A stretch of DNA of 64,000 nt from NCBI RefSeq assembly GCF_014844095.1, contig NZ_CP062163.1, positions 3,257,501 through 3,321,500 of the forward strand, written 5' to 3'. The stretch is from Brevibacillus sp. JNUCC-41. GTDB taxonomy: Bacteria; Bacillota; Bacilli; Bacillales; DSM-1321. The position numbers and the translations under genes were made by a program. The notes under the pieces are model-generated. The model had not been told where the DNA came from and searched no databases. It saw only the letters and a list, made by a program, of their open reading frames with translations. The stretch's first letter is position 1, and the number at the start of each line of letters is the position of its first letter. Of the stretch, positions 51,908 to 63,478 are shown piece by piece.

Positions 51908-53038
51908 GTGAAAATAAGTCCTTTTGCCGAGATCCGGCGTGATTTGCATCAAATACCGGAGATAGGGTTCCAAGAATTCAAGACGCAGGAATACCTACTT
52001 AACTACATAACGAAACTGGCCCAGGAGCGAATGGAGATAGAAACTTGGCGGACTGGGATATTCGTGAAAGTGAAGGGAATGAATCCGCGAAAAACGATTG
52101 GCTACCGGGCTGATATTGACGGTCTGCCGATAAAAGAGGAAACCGGATTGCCGTTTGCCTCCACACACGAGGAATATATGCATGCCTGCGGTCATGATTT
52201 TCATATGAGCATAGGTTTGGGATTATTGACATATTTCACCGAAAATCCGATCGATGATGACTTGCTATTCATCTTCCAGCCTGCAGAAGAAGGTCCTGGC
52301 GGAGCTGAACCGATGCTTAAATCGGAAACGATGAAAAAATGGAAGCCTGATATGATTCTTGCTTTACATATTGCCCCAGAGTACCCAGTTGGGACGATTG
52401 CCGTTAAAGAAGGGCTTCTATTTGCCAATACATCTGAATTATTCATCGATTTGAGGGGGAAAGGAGGGCATGCAGCCTATCCGCATGAAACAAATGATAT
52501 GGTCATTGCGGCCTGTTCGCTTGTAGGGCAGTTGCAAACAATCATATCCAGGAATGTCAATCCACTTGATTCAGCTGTCATTACAGTTGGGAAGATTACT
52601 GGAGGCACCGTTCAAAATATTATTGCGGAGACAGCACGGTTAGAAGGTACAATACGCACCCTTAACCCAGAATCGATGGTAAAGGTCAAGTCAAGAATAA
52701 AGGCGCTTGTGGATGGCATACAAGTGGGATATGAGTGCTTGGCTGAAATCGACTATGGTGCGATGTATCATCAGGTGTATAATGAAGAACGGCTGACCCG
52801 GGAATTCATGGAATTTACAGAGAAGTCAACCGCGATTCATTTGCATCGCTGCACTGAAGCGATGACTGGTGAAGATTTTGGTTATATGTTAAAGGAGATT
52901 CCAGGATTCATGTTCTGGCTGGGGGTTTCATCGGATTACGGATTGCACCACGCTAAGTTAAGTCCGGATGAAACTGCGATTGAACTCGCGATCAATCACT
53001 TAACGGACTATATAACGTTTAAAGGAAGCGAAGCGTAA
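51908..53038 (+). CDS. dapL: N-acetyldiaminopimelate deacetylase (M20 family)
   Basis: This 376-residue metallopeptidase-fold enzyme has [10 protein letters not shown] and [11 protein letters not shown] metal-site motifs, plus a later Gly-Gly-His dimer region ([10 protein letters not shown]). It removes the acetyl group from N-acetyl-LL-diaminopimelate. A GTG start at 51908 with AGGAGG seven bases upstream gives [20 protein letters not shown]. It is separated from dapH by a hairpin at 51862-51890 that may lower its expression. Confidence 0.93.
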   Translation: MKISPFAEIRRDLHQIPEIGFQEFKTQEYLLNYITKLAQERMEIETWRTGIFVKVKGMNPRKTIGYRADIDGLPIKEETGLPFASTHEEYMHACGHDFHMSIGLGLLTYFTENPIDDDLLFIFQPAEEGPGGAEPMLKSETMKKWKPDMILALHIAPEYPVGTIAVKEGLLFANTSELFIDLRGKGGHAAYPHETNDMVIAACSLVGQLQTIISRNVNPLDSAVITVGKITGGTVQNIIAETARLEGTIRTLNPESMVKVKSRIKALVDGIQVGYECLAEIDYGAMYHQVYNEERLTREFMEFTEKSTAIHLHRCTEAMTGEDFGYMLKEIPGFMFWLGVSSDYGLHHAKLSPDETAIELAINHLTDYITFKGSEA

Positions 53039-53100
53039 AAAATGCTTTTCAGTACAGAACATGCTTTAAAGGGAGAACGAATGACGTTGGAGGGCTTATT

Positions 53101-53760
53101 GTGAAAAAAGAATTTGCGGTGATTGGACTTGGCCGTTTTGGCGGCAGCATAGTCAAGACATTAGCTGAAGAAGGATTAGGGGTTCTGGCTATCGATGCTG
53201 ACGAAGATCGAGTGAATGAATTTGCCAGAATAGCTTCACATGCAGTAGTAGGGGATACGACAGATGAAAATGTACTGAGAAACATAGGGATTCGGAATTT
53301 TGATCACGTCATTGTAGCGATTGGCGAGAATATTCAAGCTAGCATATTGACGACGCTCATGCTTAAGGAATTGGGTGTCGGAAATGTTACGGTTAAAGCG
53401 CAAAATGATTATCATGAGAAGGTTCTTCGTAAAATCGGGGCCGACTATGTCGTGCACCCCGAACGAGATATGGGGAGAAGGATCGCCCATAATATCGTCT
53501 CCAATAATATTCTCGATTATTTGGAGCTTTCTGATGAACACTCCATCGTCGAAATTGTTGCAAGCCAAAAGATGAATGGAAACTCGATCTTTGACCTTGA
53601 TATCCGTGCTCATTATGGGCTGAATATAGTCGCAATCAAAAGGGGGAACGATATAAATGTTTCCCCACAGGCGAGCGATTTAATTCATAAAGGTGATATA
53701 TTGATCGTCATCGGCGCGGATTCGGACATCAATCGCTTTGAAAAAAAAATTGTGGAATAA
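53101..53760 (+). CDS. ktrC: Potassium uptake regulatory subunit KtrC
   Basis: This 219-residue protein has an N-terminal RCK Rossmann domain (GLGRFGGS at residue 9, AIDADEDRV) that binds ATP/ADP and a C-terminal RCK_C domain (about 135-219) that binds c-di-AMP in relatives. It gates the KtrD potassium channel. The GTG start at 53101 has TTGGAGG upstream. The channel gene is not in the window, as in B. subtilis. Confidence 0.9.
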   Translation: MKKEFAVIGLGRFGGSIVKTLAEEGLGVLAIDADEDRVNEFARIASHAVVGDTTDENVLRNIGIRNFDHVIVAIGENIQASILTTLMLKELGVGNVTVKAQNDYHEKVLRKIGADYVVHPERDMGRRIAHNIVSNNILDYLELSDEHSIVEIVASQKMNGNSIFDLDIRAHYGLNIVAIKRGNDINVSPQASDLIHKGDILIVIGADSDINRFEKKIVE

Positions 53761-53807
53761 GCAAGCTTTGCTCAATTTCGGGCAGCGCGCACTTATTATC
53801 CACAAAA

Positions 53808-53837
53808 AAGCCCAGCCATCAATGGCTGGGCTTCTAT
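53808..53837. terminator. Bidirectional terminator between ktrC and rnjA
   Basis: AAGCCCAGCCAT pairs perfectly with ATGGCTGGGCTT around a 2-base loop, with T residues on the plus-strand side and A residues on the other side. Confidence 0.88.
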
Positions 53838-53839
53838 TA

Positions 53840-55510
53840 TTATTGGACTTCCATGATGATCGGGAGGATCATTGGACGCCGTTTAGTTTTTTCATATAGG
53901 AATGGAGATAAAGTGTCTGTAATTTCATTTTTAATTTCAGACCATTGTGTAGTTTTACGATCCATCACCTTATTTAAATGCTTAGTTATCAAGGATTGAG
54001 CATCGCTTATAAGGTCTCCTGATTCTCTCATGTAAACAAATCCGCGTGAGATGATGTCAGGTCCGGATGCAATTTTGAATTCCTTCATATTGATGCTGAC
54101 AACGACAACGACAAGGCCTTCCTCGGAAAGAATCCGACGATCACGGAGAACGATATTACCAATATCCCCGATGCCGCTTCCATCGATATAAACCGAACCT
54201 GAAGGGATTTTACCAGCGATTTGTGCTGTGTTTTCACTTAAGGATAGAACTTCACCATTATCCATGATAAAGCAATTTTCTTCCGGAACCCCGCAATCGA
54301 CTGCATGGCGGGCATGTAGTTTTTGCATACGGTATTCACCATGGATTGGCATGAAGAATTTTGGTTTAATCAAACGAAGCATCAGCTTTTGTTCCTGCTG
54401 TCCGCCATGTCCTGATGTATGAATGTCATTCAAAGGACCTGAAATGACGTCTGCTCCTGCACGATACAATTGATTGATTGTTCTCGAAACACTGATTGTG
54501 TTACCTGGGATAGGTGAAGATGAAAATACTACAGTATCTCCAGGAATGATTTGAATCTGACGGTGAGTGCCATTCGCTATGCGAGACAATGCTGCCATTG
54601 GTTCACCTTGACTGCCTGTACAAAGGATGGTTACTTTATTCGCAGGCATACGATTCAATTGCTGTACATCAATAAATGTATCTTTAGGCGCTACGATATA
54701 ACCAAGATCTTGTCCAATTGATATGGCTGAATCCATGCTTCGGCCAAAAACGGCTATTTTACGGCCGTTAGCCACGGCTGCTTCGACAACTTGCTGAAGG
54801 CGATGGATGTTCGATGCAAACGTTGCAAAAATAATCCGGCCGTCAACCTTACGGAAAATGTCTTGAATGGTATCGCCGACACGGCTTTCGGACATAGTAA
54901 AATTCTGCACTTCACTATTTGTGCTATCCGAGAGTAGGCACAATACACCTTCTTTACCGATCTCAGCCATCTTGGTCAGGTTTGCAGGCTCGCCCACTGG
55001 TGTGAAGTCGAATTTAAAATCACCAGTATGGACAATTTGTCCAGGTGGTGTTTTTACAACGATTCCATAAGAGTCAGGGATACTGTGTGTTGTGCGGAAG
55101 AATGAGACGGACGTTTTCCGGAACTTGATCACTTCATCTTCACTGATCTCAATCATGGTTGTCTGGCGCAAAAGGCCGTGTTCTTCCAATTTATTACGAA
55201 GCAGTCCAAGTGCTAGTTTCCCGCCGTATACAGGGACATTCACTTTTCTAAGCAAATAAGGAATCCCGCCAATATGGTCTTCATGGCCATGGGTAATGAA
55301 GACACCTTTAATTTTATCTACATTTTTTTCTAAATAGCTGTAATCAGGAATCACATAGTCAATACCGAGAAGCTCATCTTCAGGAAATTTAATTCCAGCA
55401 TCAATGATGATGATTTCATCTTGAAACTGAACAGCATATGTGTTCTTACCGATTTCGCCTAAACCGCCCAGGGCGAATACAGCTGTTTGATCGTTTTTTA
55501 CAAATTTCAT
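53840..55510 (-). CDS. rnjA: Ribonuclease J1
   Basis: This 556-residue enzyme has the metallo-beta-lactamase motif HGHEDH (residues 74-79), the beta-CASP segment and a C-terminal domain ending [19 protein letters not shown]. It is a 5'-3' exoribonuclease and endonuclease central to mRNA turnover. It follows rpoY by three bases on the same strand. Together they match B. subtilis ykqC-ykzG. Confidence 0.96.
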   Translation of the reverse strand: MKFVKNDQTAVFALGGLGEIGKNTYAVQFQDEIIIIDAGIKFPEDELLGIDYVIPDYSYLEKNVDKIKGVFITHGHEDHIGGIPYLLRKVNVPVYGGKLALGLLRNKLEEHGLLRQTTMIEISEDEVIKFRKTSVSFFRTTHSIPDSYGIVVKTPPGQIVHTGDFKFDFTPVGEPANLTKMAEIGKEGVLCLLSDSTNSEVQNFTMSESRVGDTIQDIFRKVDGRIIFATFASNIHRLQQVVEAAVANGRKIAVFGRSMDSAISIGQDLGYIVAPKDTFIDVQQLNRMPANKVTILCTGSQGEPMAALSRIANGTHRQIQIIPGDTVVFSSSPIPGNTISVSRTINQLYRAGADVISGPLNDIHTSGHGGQQEQKLMLRLIKPKFFMPIHGEYRMQKLHARHAVDCGVPEENCFIMDNGEVLSLSENTAQIAGKIPSGSVYIDGSGIGDIGNIVLRDRRILSEEGLVVVVVSINMKEFKIASGPDIISRGFVYMRESGDLISDAQSLITKHLNKVMDRKTTQWSEIKNEITDTLSPFLYEKTKRRPMILPIIMEVQ

Positions 55511-55513
55511 AAA

Positions 55514-55723
55514 TTATAGCTCCAATACTTTGTAATCTTCATTTTGTTTTTCATATTCTAAATATGCTCCGGTTACGGGTAATACGATTTCTACGTTATA
55601 AGGTTCCTTTTTTAATTTTAAACGAACGTCACGAACGGATTCACCTTCGACAAACATTGTTTTAGTATTCTCCCTGATGGGAACCTCTGATATGGTTACT
55701 TGATAGTATACCTTAAAAACCAT
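55514..55723 (-). CDS. rpoY: RNA polymerase epsilon subunit RpoY (YkzG)
   Basis: This 69-residue protein starts MVFKVYYQVTISEVPIREN and carries the FVEGESVRDVRLKLKK segment. It matches the Firmicutes epsilon subunit that binds RNA polymerase. GAGGAGAG precedes the ATG. It is the first gene of the operon with rnjA. A TATATATAATG block about 60 bases upstream is a possible -10 element. Confidence 0.93.
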   Translation of the reverse strand: MVFKVYYQVTISEVPIRENTKTMFVEGESVRDVRLKLKKEPYNVEIVLPVTGAYLEYEKQNEDYKVLEL

Positions 55724-56216
55724 TTTAATCTCTCCTCACTTGTTTGCATTGCTTTTTTCATTATATATAAAAACAACAATTTTTTCATGTTTTTCAACAT
55801 CATGTAAAAATAAACCCAGCTCCGCCATAAAAACGGAAGGGGTTTGATGAATTAAATATACCAATGTCTAAAGTATATAAAAAAATAGATGGCCGATTCT
55901 GGTATCAATCCAATTGTGTCTTCCTCTATCTTATATCCTATCCGTTTTTGCCATGTGTAAAACTTAAATCATGGGATCTTTTTTTCGTAAACGATTTCTT
56001 TCTAATTAAAACAGTGCGACTGTCAGCGTTTCATGAAAACACAAAGACTCATATCTTTATTTGAAATATGTATTCACCTGACCATATAAAAGCCAAGATA
56101 GAAAGAATGCTTAACAAGAACTTTACAACAAGGAAGAAGCCCTTCGCAAGTTTTTGAAGAGCTGTCCAAAAAAAATTCGCATATGGATGACGGCCAAGGC
56201 AGGAATGAGTGGCAAA
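55724..56216. other. Non-coding region upstream of rpoY
   Basis: This stretch of nearly 500 bases has no supported gene. It holds the rpoY promoter region and an imperfect hairpin at 55812-55847 (AAACCCAG with GGGGTTT parts). Two open frames here lack ribosome binding sites. Confidence 0.4.
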
Positions 56217-56288
56217 TCATGCGATAGATTTTTTTCTTAAAAGATCATTCCACTGTTTAGCAAGCTTTTTACGAAGCTTTTTTAACAT
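56217..56288 (-). CDS. Very small basic peptide (23 aa)
   Basis: The minus strand encodes MLKKLRKKLAKQWNDLLRKK plus three residues, with AAGGGAG nine bases upstream of the ATG. TTTACA and TACAAT, 16 bases apart, lie further upstream as a promoter. The peptide is strongly basic and amphipathic. It could be a small regulatory or membrane-active peptide, or part of an RNA. No family is known to me. Confidence 0.5.
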   Translation of the reverse strand: MLKKLRKKLAKQWNDLLRKKSIA

Positions 56289-56603
56289 GGCGATCACGCT
56301 CCCTTACTATTATTGTATAGGATTATTCAATAATGTAAATACGTCTTTACAGGTACTTGGCCCATTTTTGAAAAAAAAGGCTCATTCATACAAGCGGCTG
56401 GGATTTTGGAGTAAAGAAGGATGGGAGAGAAGTAATCTAAGAAAGCCTGAGTTGTTTCTATTAAGAATAGTATATGCCCATTCATGAATAAAAAACGTAA
56501 ATTGAGTGGAATCCGGTTATGTTACTTGACTTATCTTGATGACAATTATTAAATGGGTACATATTAAAAAAGGAAAAATGAAAGAATTGGAAGTGAATTG
56601 TTA
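56289..56603. other. Non-coding region between tiny ORF and ykrA
   Basis: No gene is supported. The region carries the promoter of the minus-strand small ORF and the leader of ykrA. AAGGCTCATTCATAC near 56378 and GCCCATTCATGA near 56476 are two partly similar words of unknown meaning. Confidence 0.35.
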
Positions 56604-57371
56604 GTGAAAATCGTATTCTTTGATATTGACGGAACATTACTCGATCATGAAAAAAAGTTACCTGCTTCAACAAAAAAAGCTATTAAGCAACTGCAGGATA
56701 GCGGGGTTTTTGTAGCAATTGCCACAGGAAGGGCTCCGTTCATGTTCGAATCTTTAAGGGAAGAGCTTGGCATCGATACATTTGTAAGCTTCAATGGACA
56801 ATACGTTGTTTTTGAAGGGAAAGTCGTTTATAAAAACCCTTTGAGCATACCTGAGATAAAACGGCTCCACGAACATGCTGAAAAAAATGAAATACCGATC
56901 GTTTTCATGAATGAGGAGACAATGAAATCGAGTGTTCCACATCATATCAGAATTGAAGAAGCATTAAGCAGCCTGAAGTTTCCCCACCCTGAACATGTGG
57001 CAGATTTTTATGAGGACCATGATATATATCAAGCCTTATTATTCTGTTCGGAAGATGAAGAAGGGAACTTTGTTGGGAAATATGACGACTTTCATTTCAT
57101 TAGATGGCATGAATATTCAACGGATGTACTTCCATTCGGGGGTTCAAAAGCTGAAGGCATAAAAATATTAATGGAAAAAGTCGGGTTTGCTTTGGAGGAT
57201 GTTTACGCCTTTGGAGATGGCTTAAATGATATAGAGATGTTAAAAGTAGCGGGATATGGCGTGGCAATGGGGAATGCCGGTCAACTTGTGAAGCAAGAGG
57301 CCGACTTTGTAACGAAGGATGTCGATGATGATGGCATACTTTTTGGTTTGAAGGAACTTGAACTGATATAA
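56604..57371 (+). CDS. ykrA: HAD-superfamily phosphatase (Cof-type), YkrA-like
   Basis: This 255-residue protein has the catalytic FFDIDGTLLD motif at the N-terminus, a Cof-type cap (about 85-175), the SKAEGIKIL segment with the conserved Lys and FGDGLNDIEML at motif IV. It should dephosphorylate sugar phosphates or flavin/thiamine metabolites. The GTG start at 56604 has GGAAGTG nine bases upstream. The TTG at 56598 is too near that site. It precedes defB in the order seen in B. subtilis. Confidence 0.87.
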   Translation: MKIVFFDIDGTLLDHEKKLPASTKKAIKQLQDSGVFVAIATGRAPFMFESLREELGIDTFVSFNGQYVVFEGKVVYKNPLSIPEIKRLHEHAEKNEIPIVFMNEETMKSSVPHHIRIEEALSSLKFPHPEHVADFYEDHDIYQALLFCSEDEEGNFVGKYDDFHFIRWHEYSTDVLPFGGSKAEGIKILMEKVGFALEDVYAFGDGLNDIEMLKVAGYGVAMGNAGQLVKQEADFVTKDVDDDGILFGLKELELI

Positions 57372-57376
57372 AAAAA

Positions 57377-57412
57377 CAAAACCCCCGTCAACCAACAGGC
57401 AGGGGTTTTGCT
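57377..57412. terminator. Bidirectional terminator between ykrA and defB
   Basis: CAAAACCCC and GGGGTTTTG pair around a 16-base loop that includes short GC arms. The genes on both sides converge here. Confidence 0.78.
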
Positions 57413-57419
57413 TATTGCG

Positions 57420-57974
57420 TTACCTTTCCAACGCAATTGAATTTTCCGGAATGGCATAGGGGTCTTCCGGATTGATATGATCATAAAACATGATTCCATT
57501 AAGGTGGTCGATTTCATGCTGAAAGCAAATGGCTGCGATGCCTTTCAGGCGGAGTTGAACCGATTTTCCTTCCAGGTCCGTACCCACAACCGTTATTCGA
57601 GCATAACGGGGAACATAGCCGGAAACGGGACGATTTACGGAAAGGCAGCCTTCACCGGATGTCAAATATGCTTTTTCCACTGAATGGCTGATGAGTTTAG
57701 GGTTGAAAAGTGCATAGCTATACAGTTGACCATCTTTTTCTTTCAAATGAACCGCGATCATCCTTTTTGAAACATTCACCTGTGGTGCAGCCAAGCCAAT
57801 TCCTGCCCTTAGCCCGTATAGTGCAGAAATATCGGGCTTCTGGCTGTTTTGGACATATTCCATCAAGCTGTCTAAAAGTTGCTTATCTTCATTTGATGCC
57901 GGAAGCGGAACCTCTACCGCGACTTGCCTTAAGATTGGATCGTCTTCATTAACAAAATCATCCATGGTAAGCAT
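57420..57974 (-). CDS. defB: Peptide deformylase (DefB, YkrB)
   Basis: This 184-residue enzyme carries GIGLAAPQ (about 59-66), the EGCLSV metal-binding segment and the HEIDH zinc motif (about 154-158). It removes the formyl group from new N-termini. A 10-residue insertion typical of Gram-positive type 2 enzymes is present between helices. It is minus-strand and convergent with ykrA, as in B. subtilis. Confidence 0.95.
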   Translation of the reverse strand: MLTMDDFVNEDDPILRQVAVEVPLPASNEDKQLLDSLMEYVQNSQKPDISALYGLRAGIGLAAPQVNVSKRMIAVHLKEKDGQLYSYALFNPKLISHSVEKAYLTSGEGCLSVNRPVSGYVPRYARITVVGTDLEGKSVQLRLKGIAAICFQHEIDHLNGIMFYDHINPEDPYAIPENSIALER

Positions 57975-58210
57975 TATCTTTCACCCCGCAAAAATTCTAA
58001 TAATATGTATAGGGTTATTTTAACAAAAAAAACACTGAAAGTTAATGGATGTCTAATGAAAGAAAATGGAAGGGATGGAATAAGTCATTAATTCCTATCC
58101 CAGCCATTATATTAATTGCGTGTTAAGGTCTATTTAAAAAAATAAATCATTTTTTGTTATTTAGGGTAAATAGTTAACATTTTCGGGTAAAGGTAATAGT
58201 AATTACCTGG

Positions 58211-58381
58211 TTAGCATAAGCACGCGCCGACAATGATTAACAGAATGAACAGGACAATGATTAGAGCGAAGCCGCTTCCAAAGCCGCAGCCTCCACCACC
58301 ATAGCCATAACCATCACCATAACCATAGCTGGGTGCACTGGAAACCGGATAACAGCAATCCTGGTTGTAACCTCCATACAT
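58211..58381 (-). CDS. YjcZ-family small sporulation protein (56 aa)
   Basis: This 56-residue protein has a Gly/Tyr-rich N-terminal half ([20 protein letters not shown]) and a hydrophobic C-terminal helix ([18 protein letters not shown]). It resembles the YjcZ family of small sporulation-expressed membrane peptides. GGAGG lies nine bases before the ATG. The gene is shorter than 60 codons and easily missed. It is alone on its strand here. Confidence 0.82.
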   Translation of the reverse strand: MYGGYNQDCCYPVSSAPSYGYGDGYGYGGGGCGFGSGFALIIVLFILLIIVGACLC

Positions 58382-58593
58382 AATTTCATACCTCCGTTTT
58401 TTGTATTATTAAAATACTGACCACTCTGATTTGAAACGGTCACTACAGCCTATGCAGGATGGCTTAAAGGGTGTAGGCTAGCGCCCAGTAATGAAAAAAA
58501 CCTGTTCGGAATATGATTGTAACAAGTGTTTGCTGCTAATAAGGGAATTTAGAGAAAAATGAATCTTCGAAGTACTATTAGAAGGAGCTGTCT

Positions 58594-59256
58594 ATGTTGA
58601 AGCGTTTTGGTCCATATGTTATTTTACTTCTTTCTTTAGTGATCTTGGCTGGTTGTTTTAATGGTTCACCAGAAGAAAGAATCCACAAAATCCTAGAGAA
58701 AACTGCAGAAAAGGAAAGTGATTTCACCGAACATCAAGAGCCTCTTAATGATTTGGAGAAAAAAGAAAAAGAAAAATATGAGAAAATCATTAAACTTGGA
58801 TTGGATGATTATGAACAGATTGTCGAGCTTTCAGATGAAGCCACCAAGAATATCGACCAAAGGGAAAAAATAATTGAAAAGGAACAAAGCAGTATGCAAT
58901 CCTCAAAAGAACAATTCAATCAGATAGATGAACAAATCGGGAAAATAGAGGATGAAAAAATAAAAAAAGAAGCGACCGAAATGAAAAAGGTCATGAGTGA
59001 GCGCTATAGCACCTACGATAATTTATATGATGCTTATCAACAAAGTCTGGCTTATGATCGTGAATTATATGAACTTTTTAAAAAAGAGGATTTGAAAATG
59101 GATGAATTACAAGTGCAAATCAAGAAAATAAATACCTCTTATTCAAAAGTTCTGAAAGCGAATGAGGAATTTAATGCATTAACGGAAAAATCAAATCAAA
59201 AAAAAGAAAGTTTTTATGATAGTTCCGGCATAGAAATGGCTGATTCAACAAAATAA
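58594..59256 (+). CDS. ykyA: YkyA-like lipoprotein
   Basis: This 220-residue protein has a signal peptide with lipobox LAGC (Cys about 21) and a long charged helical region, probably coiled coil (EKKEKEKYEKIIKLGLDDYE and onward). It matches the YkyA family. In B. subtilis it lies just upstream of pdhA. Its function is unknown. AAGGAG precedes the ATG. Confidence 0.85.
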   Translation: MLKRFGPYVILLLSLVILAGCFNGSPEERIHKILEKTAEKESDFTEHQEPLNDLEKKEKEKYEKIIKLGLDDYEQIVELSDEATKNIDQREKIIEKEQSSMQSSKEQFNQIDEQIGKIEDEKIKKEATEMKKVMSERYSTYDNLYDAYQQSLAYDRELYELFKKEDLKMDELQVQIKKINTSYSKVLKANEEFNALTEKSNQKKESFYDSSGIEMADSTK

Positions 59257-59267
59257 TATAAATAATG

Positions 59268-59301
59268 ATGGGCTGTGATTCTCACTCACAGCCCATATTT
59301 T
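59268..59301 (+). terminator. Intrinsic terminator of ykyA
   Basis: ATGGGCTGTGA pairs perfectly with TCACAGCCCAT around a 7-base loop and is followed by ATTTTG. Confidence 0.88.
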
Positions 59302-61015
<1,714 letters not shown>

Positions 61016-61018
61016 GCC

Positions 61019-61996
61019 ATGGCTCAATTGACGATGATTCAAGCAATTACAGAAGCATTACGTACAGAACTTAAGAATGATGAGAATGTACTCGTTTTTG
61101 GGGAAGATGTTGGGGTTAATGGAGGAGTTTTCCGTGCAACGGAAAATCTTCAAAAAGAATTCGGTGAAGATCGTGTATTCGATACACCTCTTGCTGAATC
61201 TGGAATCGGTGGATTAGCGGTCGGTCTTTCTTTACAAGGTTTCCGTCCTGTTCCTGAAATTCAATTCTTCGGGTTTGTATATGAAGTAATGGATTCCGTA
61301 AGCGGTCAGCTTGCTCGTATGCGTTACCGTTCAGGCGGACGTTACAGTGCACCGGTTACAATTCGCTCACCTTTTGGAGGCGGAGTGCATACTCCGGAAA
61401 TGCACGCTGATAGCTTGGAAGGTTTAATGGCTCAGCAACCAGGGTTAAAGGTAGTTATCCCTTCCACTCCTTACGATGCAAAAGGCTTATTGATTTCAGC
61501 TATTCGTGATAATGACCCTGTCATTTTCCTTGAGCACATGAAATTGTACCGCTCTTTCCGTCAGGAAGTGCCTGAAGAAGAGTATACAATTCCGTTGGGA
61601 AAAGCCGATGTGAAAAGAGAAGGAACGGATCTATCCATTATTACGTATGGTGCAATGGTACAGGAATCCATCAAGGCAGCTGAGGAATTGGCTAAGGAAG
61701 GCCATTCCGTCGAAGTGGTCGACTTACGGACTGTTTCTCCATTGGATATTGATACAATCATTGCTTCTGTAGAAAAAACTGGACGCGCTATCGTTGTTCA
61801 AGAAGCACAAAAGCAAGCTGGTATTGCAGCGAATGTCGTAGCGGAAATTAACGAACGTGCCATTTTGAGCTTGGATGCTCCAGTACTGCGAGTGGCGGCT
61901 GCTGATACGGTATTCCCGTTTTCACAAGCTGAAACAGTATGGCTCCCTAATTATAAAGACATTATTGAAACGGCGACTAAAGTCTTGAAGTTTTAA
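61019..61996 (+). CDS. pdhB: Pyruvate dehydrogenase E1 beta subunit
   Basis: This 325-residue subunit has the E1-beta signature [19 protein letters not shown] and a C-terminal segment that ends [13 protein letters not shown]. It forms a heterotetramer with PdhA. AAGGAG precedes the ATG. The next gene is 120 bases away, a gap that contains a GCATTA/TAATGC hairpin and could carry a second promoter. Confidence 0.97.
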   Translation: MAQLTMIQAITEALRTELKNDENVLVFGEDVGVNGGVFRATENLQKEFGEDRVFDTPLAESGIGGLAVGLSLQGFRPVPEIQFFGFVYEVMDSVSGQLARMRYRSGGRYSAPVTIRSPFGGGVHTPEMHADSLEGLMAQQPGLKVVIPSTPYDAKGLLISAIRDNDPVIFLEHMKLYRSFRQEVPEEEYTIPLGKADVKREGTDLSIITYGAMVQESIKAAEELAKEGHSVEVVDLRTVSPLDIDTIIASVEKTGRAIVVQEAQKQAGIAANVVAEINERAILSLDAPVLRVAAADTVFPFSQAETVWLPNYKDIIETATKVLKF

Positions 61997-62116
61997 CAAT
62001 CTTGAGTAATGGAATGAATGTCCTGCTTGGGAAAGTAATATCGCATTAACGGTAATGCAAGATAAAGGACTTTATTCAAAGCACTAAGTATGATTTAATA
62101 TAGGAGGTTGAACTCA

Positions 62117-63475
62117 GTGGCATTCCAATTTAGACTCCCTGATATCGGAGAAGGTATACACGAAGGTGAAATAGTGAAATGGTTTGTAAAACCAGGAGAT
62201 AAGATTCAAGAAGATGACGTGCTTTGCGAGGTTCAGAACGATAAGGCCGTTGTTGAAATCCCATCACCGGTGGAAGGTACCGTGGAAGAAATCCTTGTTC
62301 AAGAAGGAACGGTTGCCGTTGTTGGCGATGTACTTGTAACATTCGATGCTCCAGGTTATGAAAATCTTCAGTTTAAAGGGGACCATGGAGAAGAAGCAAA
62401 GGCAGAAGGTGAGAAGAATACGGAGGCCCAGGTTCAAGCGACTGCTGAAGCTGGACAGGAAGTCAAGAAAGAGGCTGCTCCGGTTCAAGAAAATAATGGT
62501 GTAACGGGCGCGGGAGCACAACCACAAGTTGAGGCAGATCCTTCACGACGTATCATCGCCATGCCTTCTGTTAGGAAATATGCGCGCGAACAAGGGGTAA
62601 ATATTCGTGAGATTTCTGGTTCTGGAGATAATGGCCGCATCATGAAAGATGACATAGATGCTTTCAAAAACGGCAAAACTGCTCCACAGCAACCGGCAGC
62701 TCAAAGTGAAGCTTCACAACAAAATGATACGGAAACAACCGAAAAACAAAAAGTTACAATTCCAGAAGGGCAATATCCTGAAACTCGCGAAAAAATGAGC
62801 GGCATGAGAAAAGCGATCGCCAAAGCTATGGTGAAATCCAAGCAGACAGCTCCACATGTTACATTAATGGATGAAGTCGATGTGACGCTATTGGTTGCTC
62901 ACCGTAAGAAATTCAAGGAAATTGCTGCACAAAAAGGAATCAAGCTTACATTCCTACCTTATGTTGTTAAAGCGTTAACAAGTGCATTGCGTGAATTCCC
63001 TATGCTTAACACATCATTTGATGATGAGGCTAGTGAGATTATCCATAAACACTATTACAATATCGGAATTGCGGCAGACACAGACAAAGGACTGCTCGTT
63101 CCGGTTGTAAAAGATGCAGATCGTAAATCAACTTTTGCTATTTCACAAGAAATTAATGAATTAGCGACGAAAGCCCGTGACGGCAAATTGGCTCCTAACG
63201 AAATGAAAGGTGCTTCTTGCTCCATTACGAATATCGGTTCCGCAGGCGGTCAATGGTTCACACCTGTAATCAATCATCCAGAAGTTGCCATTCTAGGGAT
63301 TGGACGCATTGCCGAAAAAGCAATTGTACGCGACGGGGAAATTATCGCCGCTCCAGTTCTGGCATTATCACTGAGCTTTGATCACCGCATGATTGATGGA
63401 GCAACAGCTCAACATGCATTGAATCATATCAAAAAGTTATTGAACGACCCAGAATTATTGTTAATGGAGGCGTAA
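62117..63475 (+). CDS. pdhC: Dihydrolipoyl acetyltransferase (PDH E2)
   Basis: This 452-residue protein has one N-terminal lipoyl domain (lipoyl Lys in [13 protein letters not shown]), an Ala/Glu/Gln linker, the E1/E3-binding domain ([17 protein letters not shown]) and the catalytic domain with [10 protein letters not shown]. It forms the core of the complex. The GTG at 62117 gives [13 protein letters not shown], the expected N-terminus. The TTG at 62108 touches the AGGAGG site and is rejected. Confidence 0.97.
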   Translation: MAFQFRLPDIGEGIHEGEIVKWFVKPGDKIQEDDVLCEVQNDKAVVEIPSPVEGTVEEILVQEGTVAVVGDVLVTFDAPGYENLQFKGDHGEEAKAEGEKNTEAQVQATAEAGQEVKKEAAPVQENNGVTGAGAQPQVEADPSRRIIAMPSVRKYAREQGVNIREISGSGDNGRIMKDDIDAFKNGKTAPQQPAAQSEASQQNDTETTEKQKVTIPEGQYPETREKMSGMRKAIAKAMVKSKQTAPHVTLMDEVDVTLLVAHRKKFKEIAAQKGIKLTFLPYVVKALTSALREFPMLNTSFDDEASEIIHKHYYNIGIAADTDKGLLVPVVKDADRKSTFAISQEINELATKARDGKLAPNEMKGASCSITNIGSAGGQWFTPVINHPEVAILGIGRIAEKAIVRDGEIIAAPVLALSLSFDHRMIDGATAQHALNHIKKLLNDPELLLMEA

Positions 63476-63478
63476 ACA

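Noticed and set aside
55864..56064. Plus-strand open frame of 66 codons upstream of ykrA
   Set aside because: It lacks a ribosome binding site, and its composition is typical of AT-rich non-coding DNA.
56209..56487. Plus-strand open frame of 92 codons
   Set aside because: It overlaps the better-supported minus-strand small ORF and has no start signal or family.
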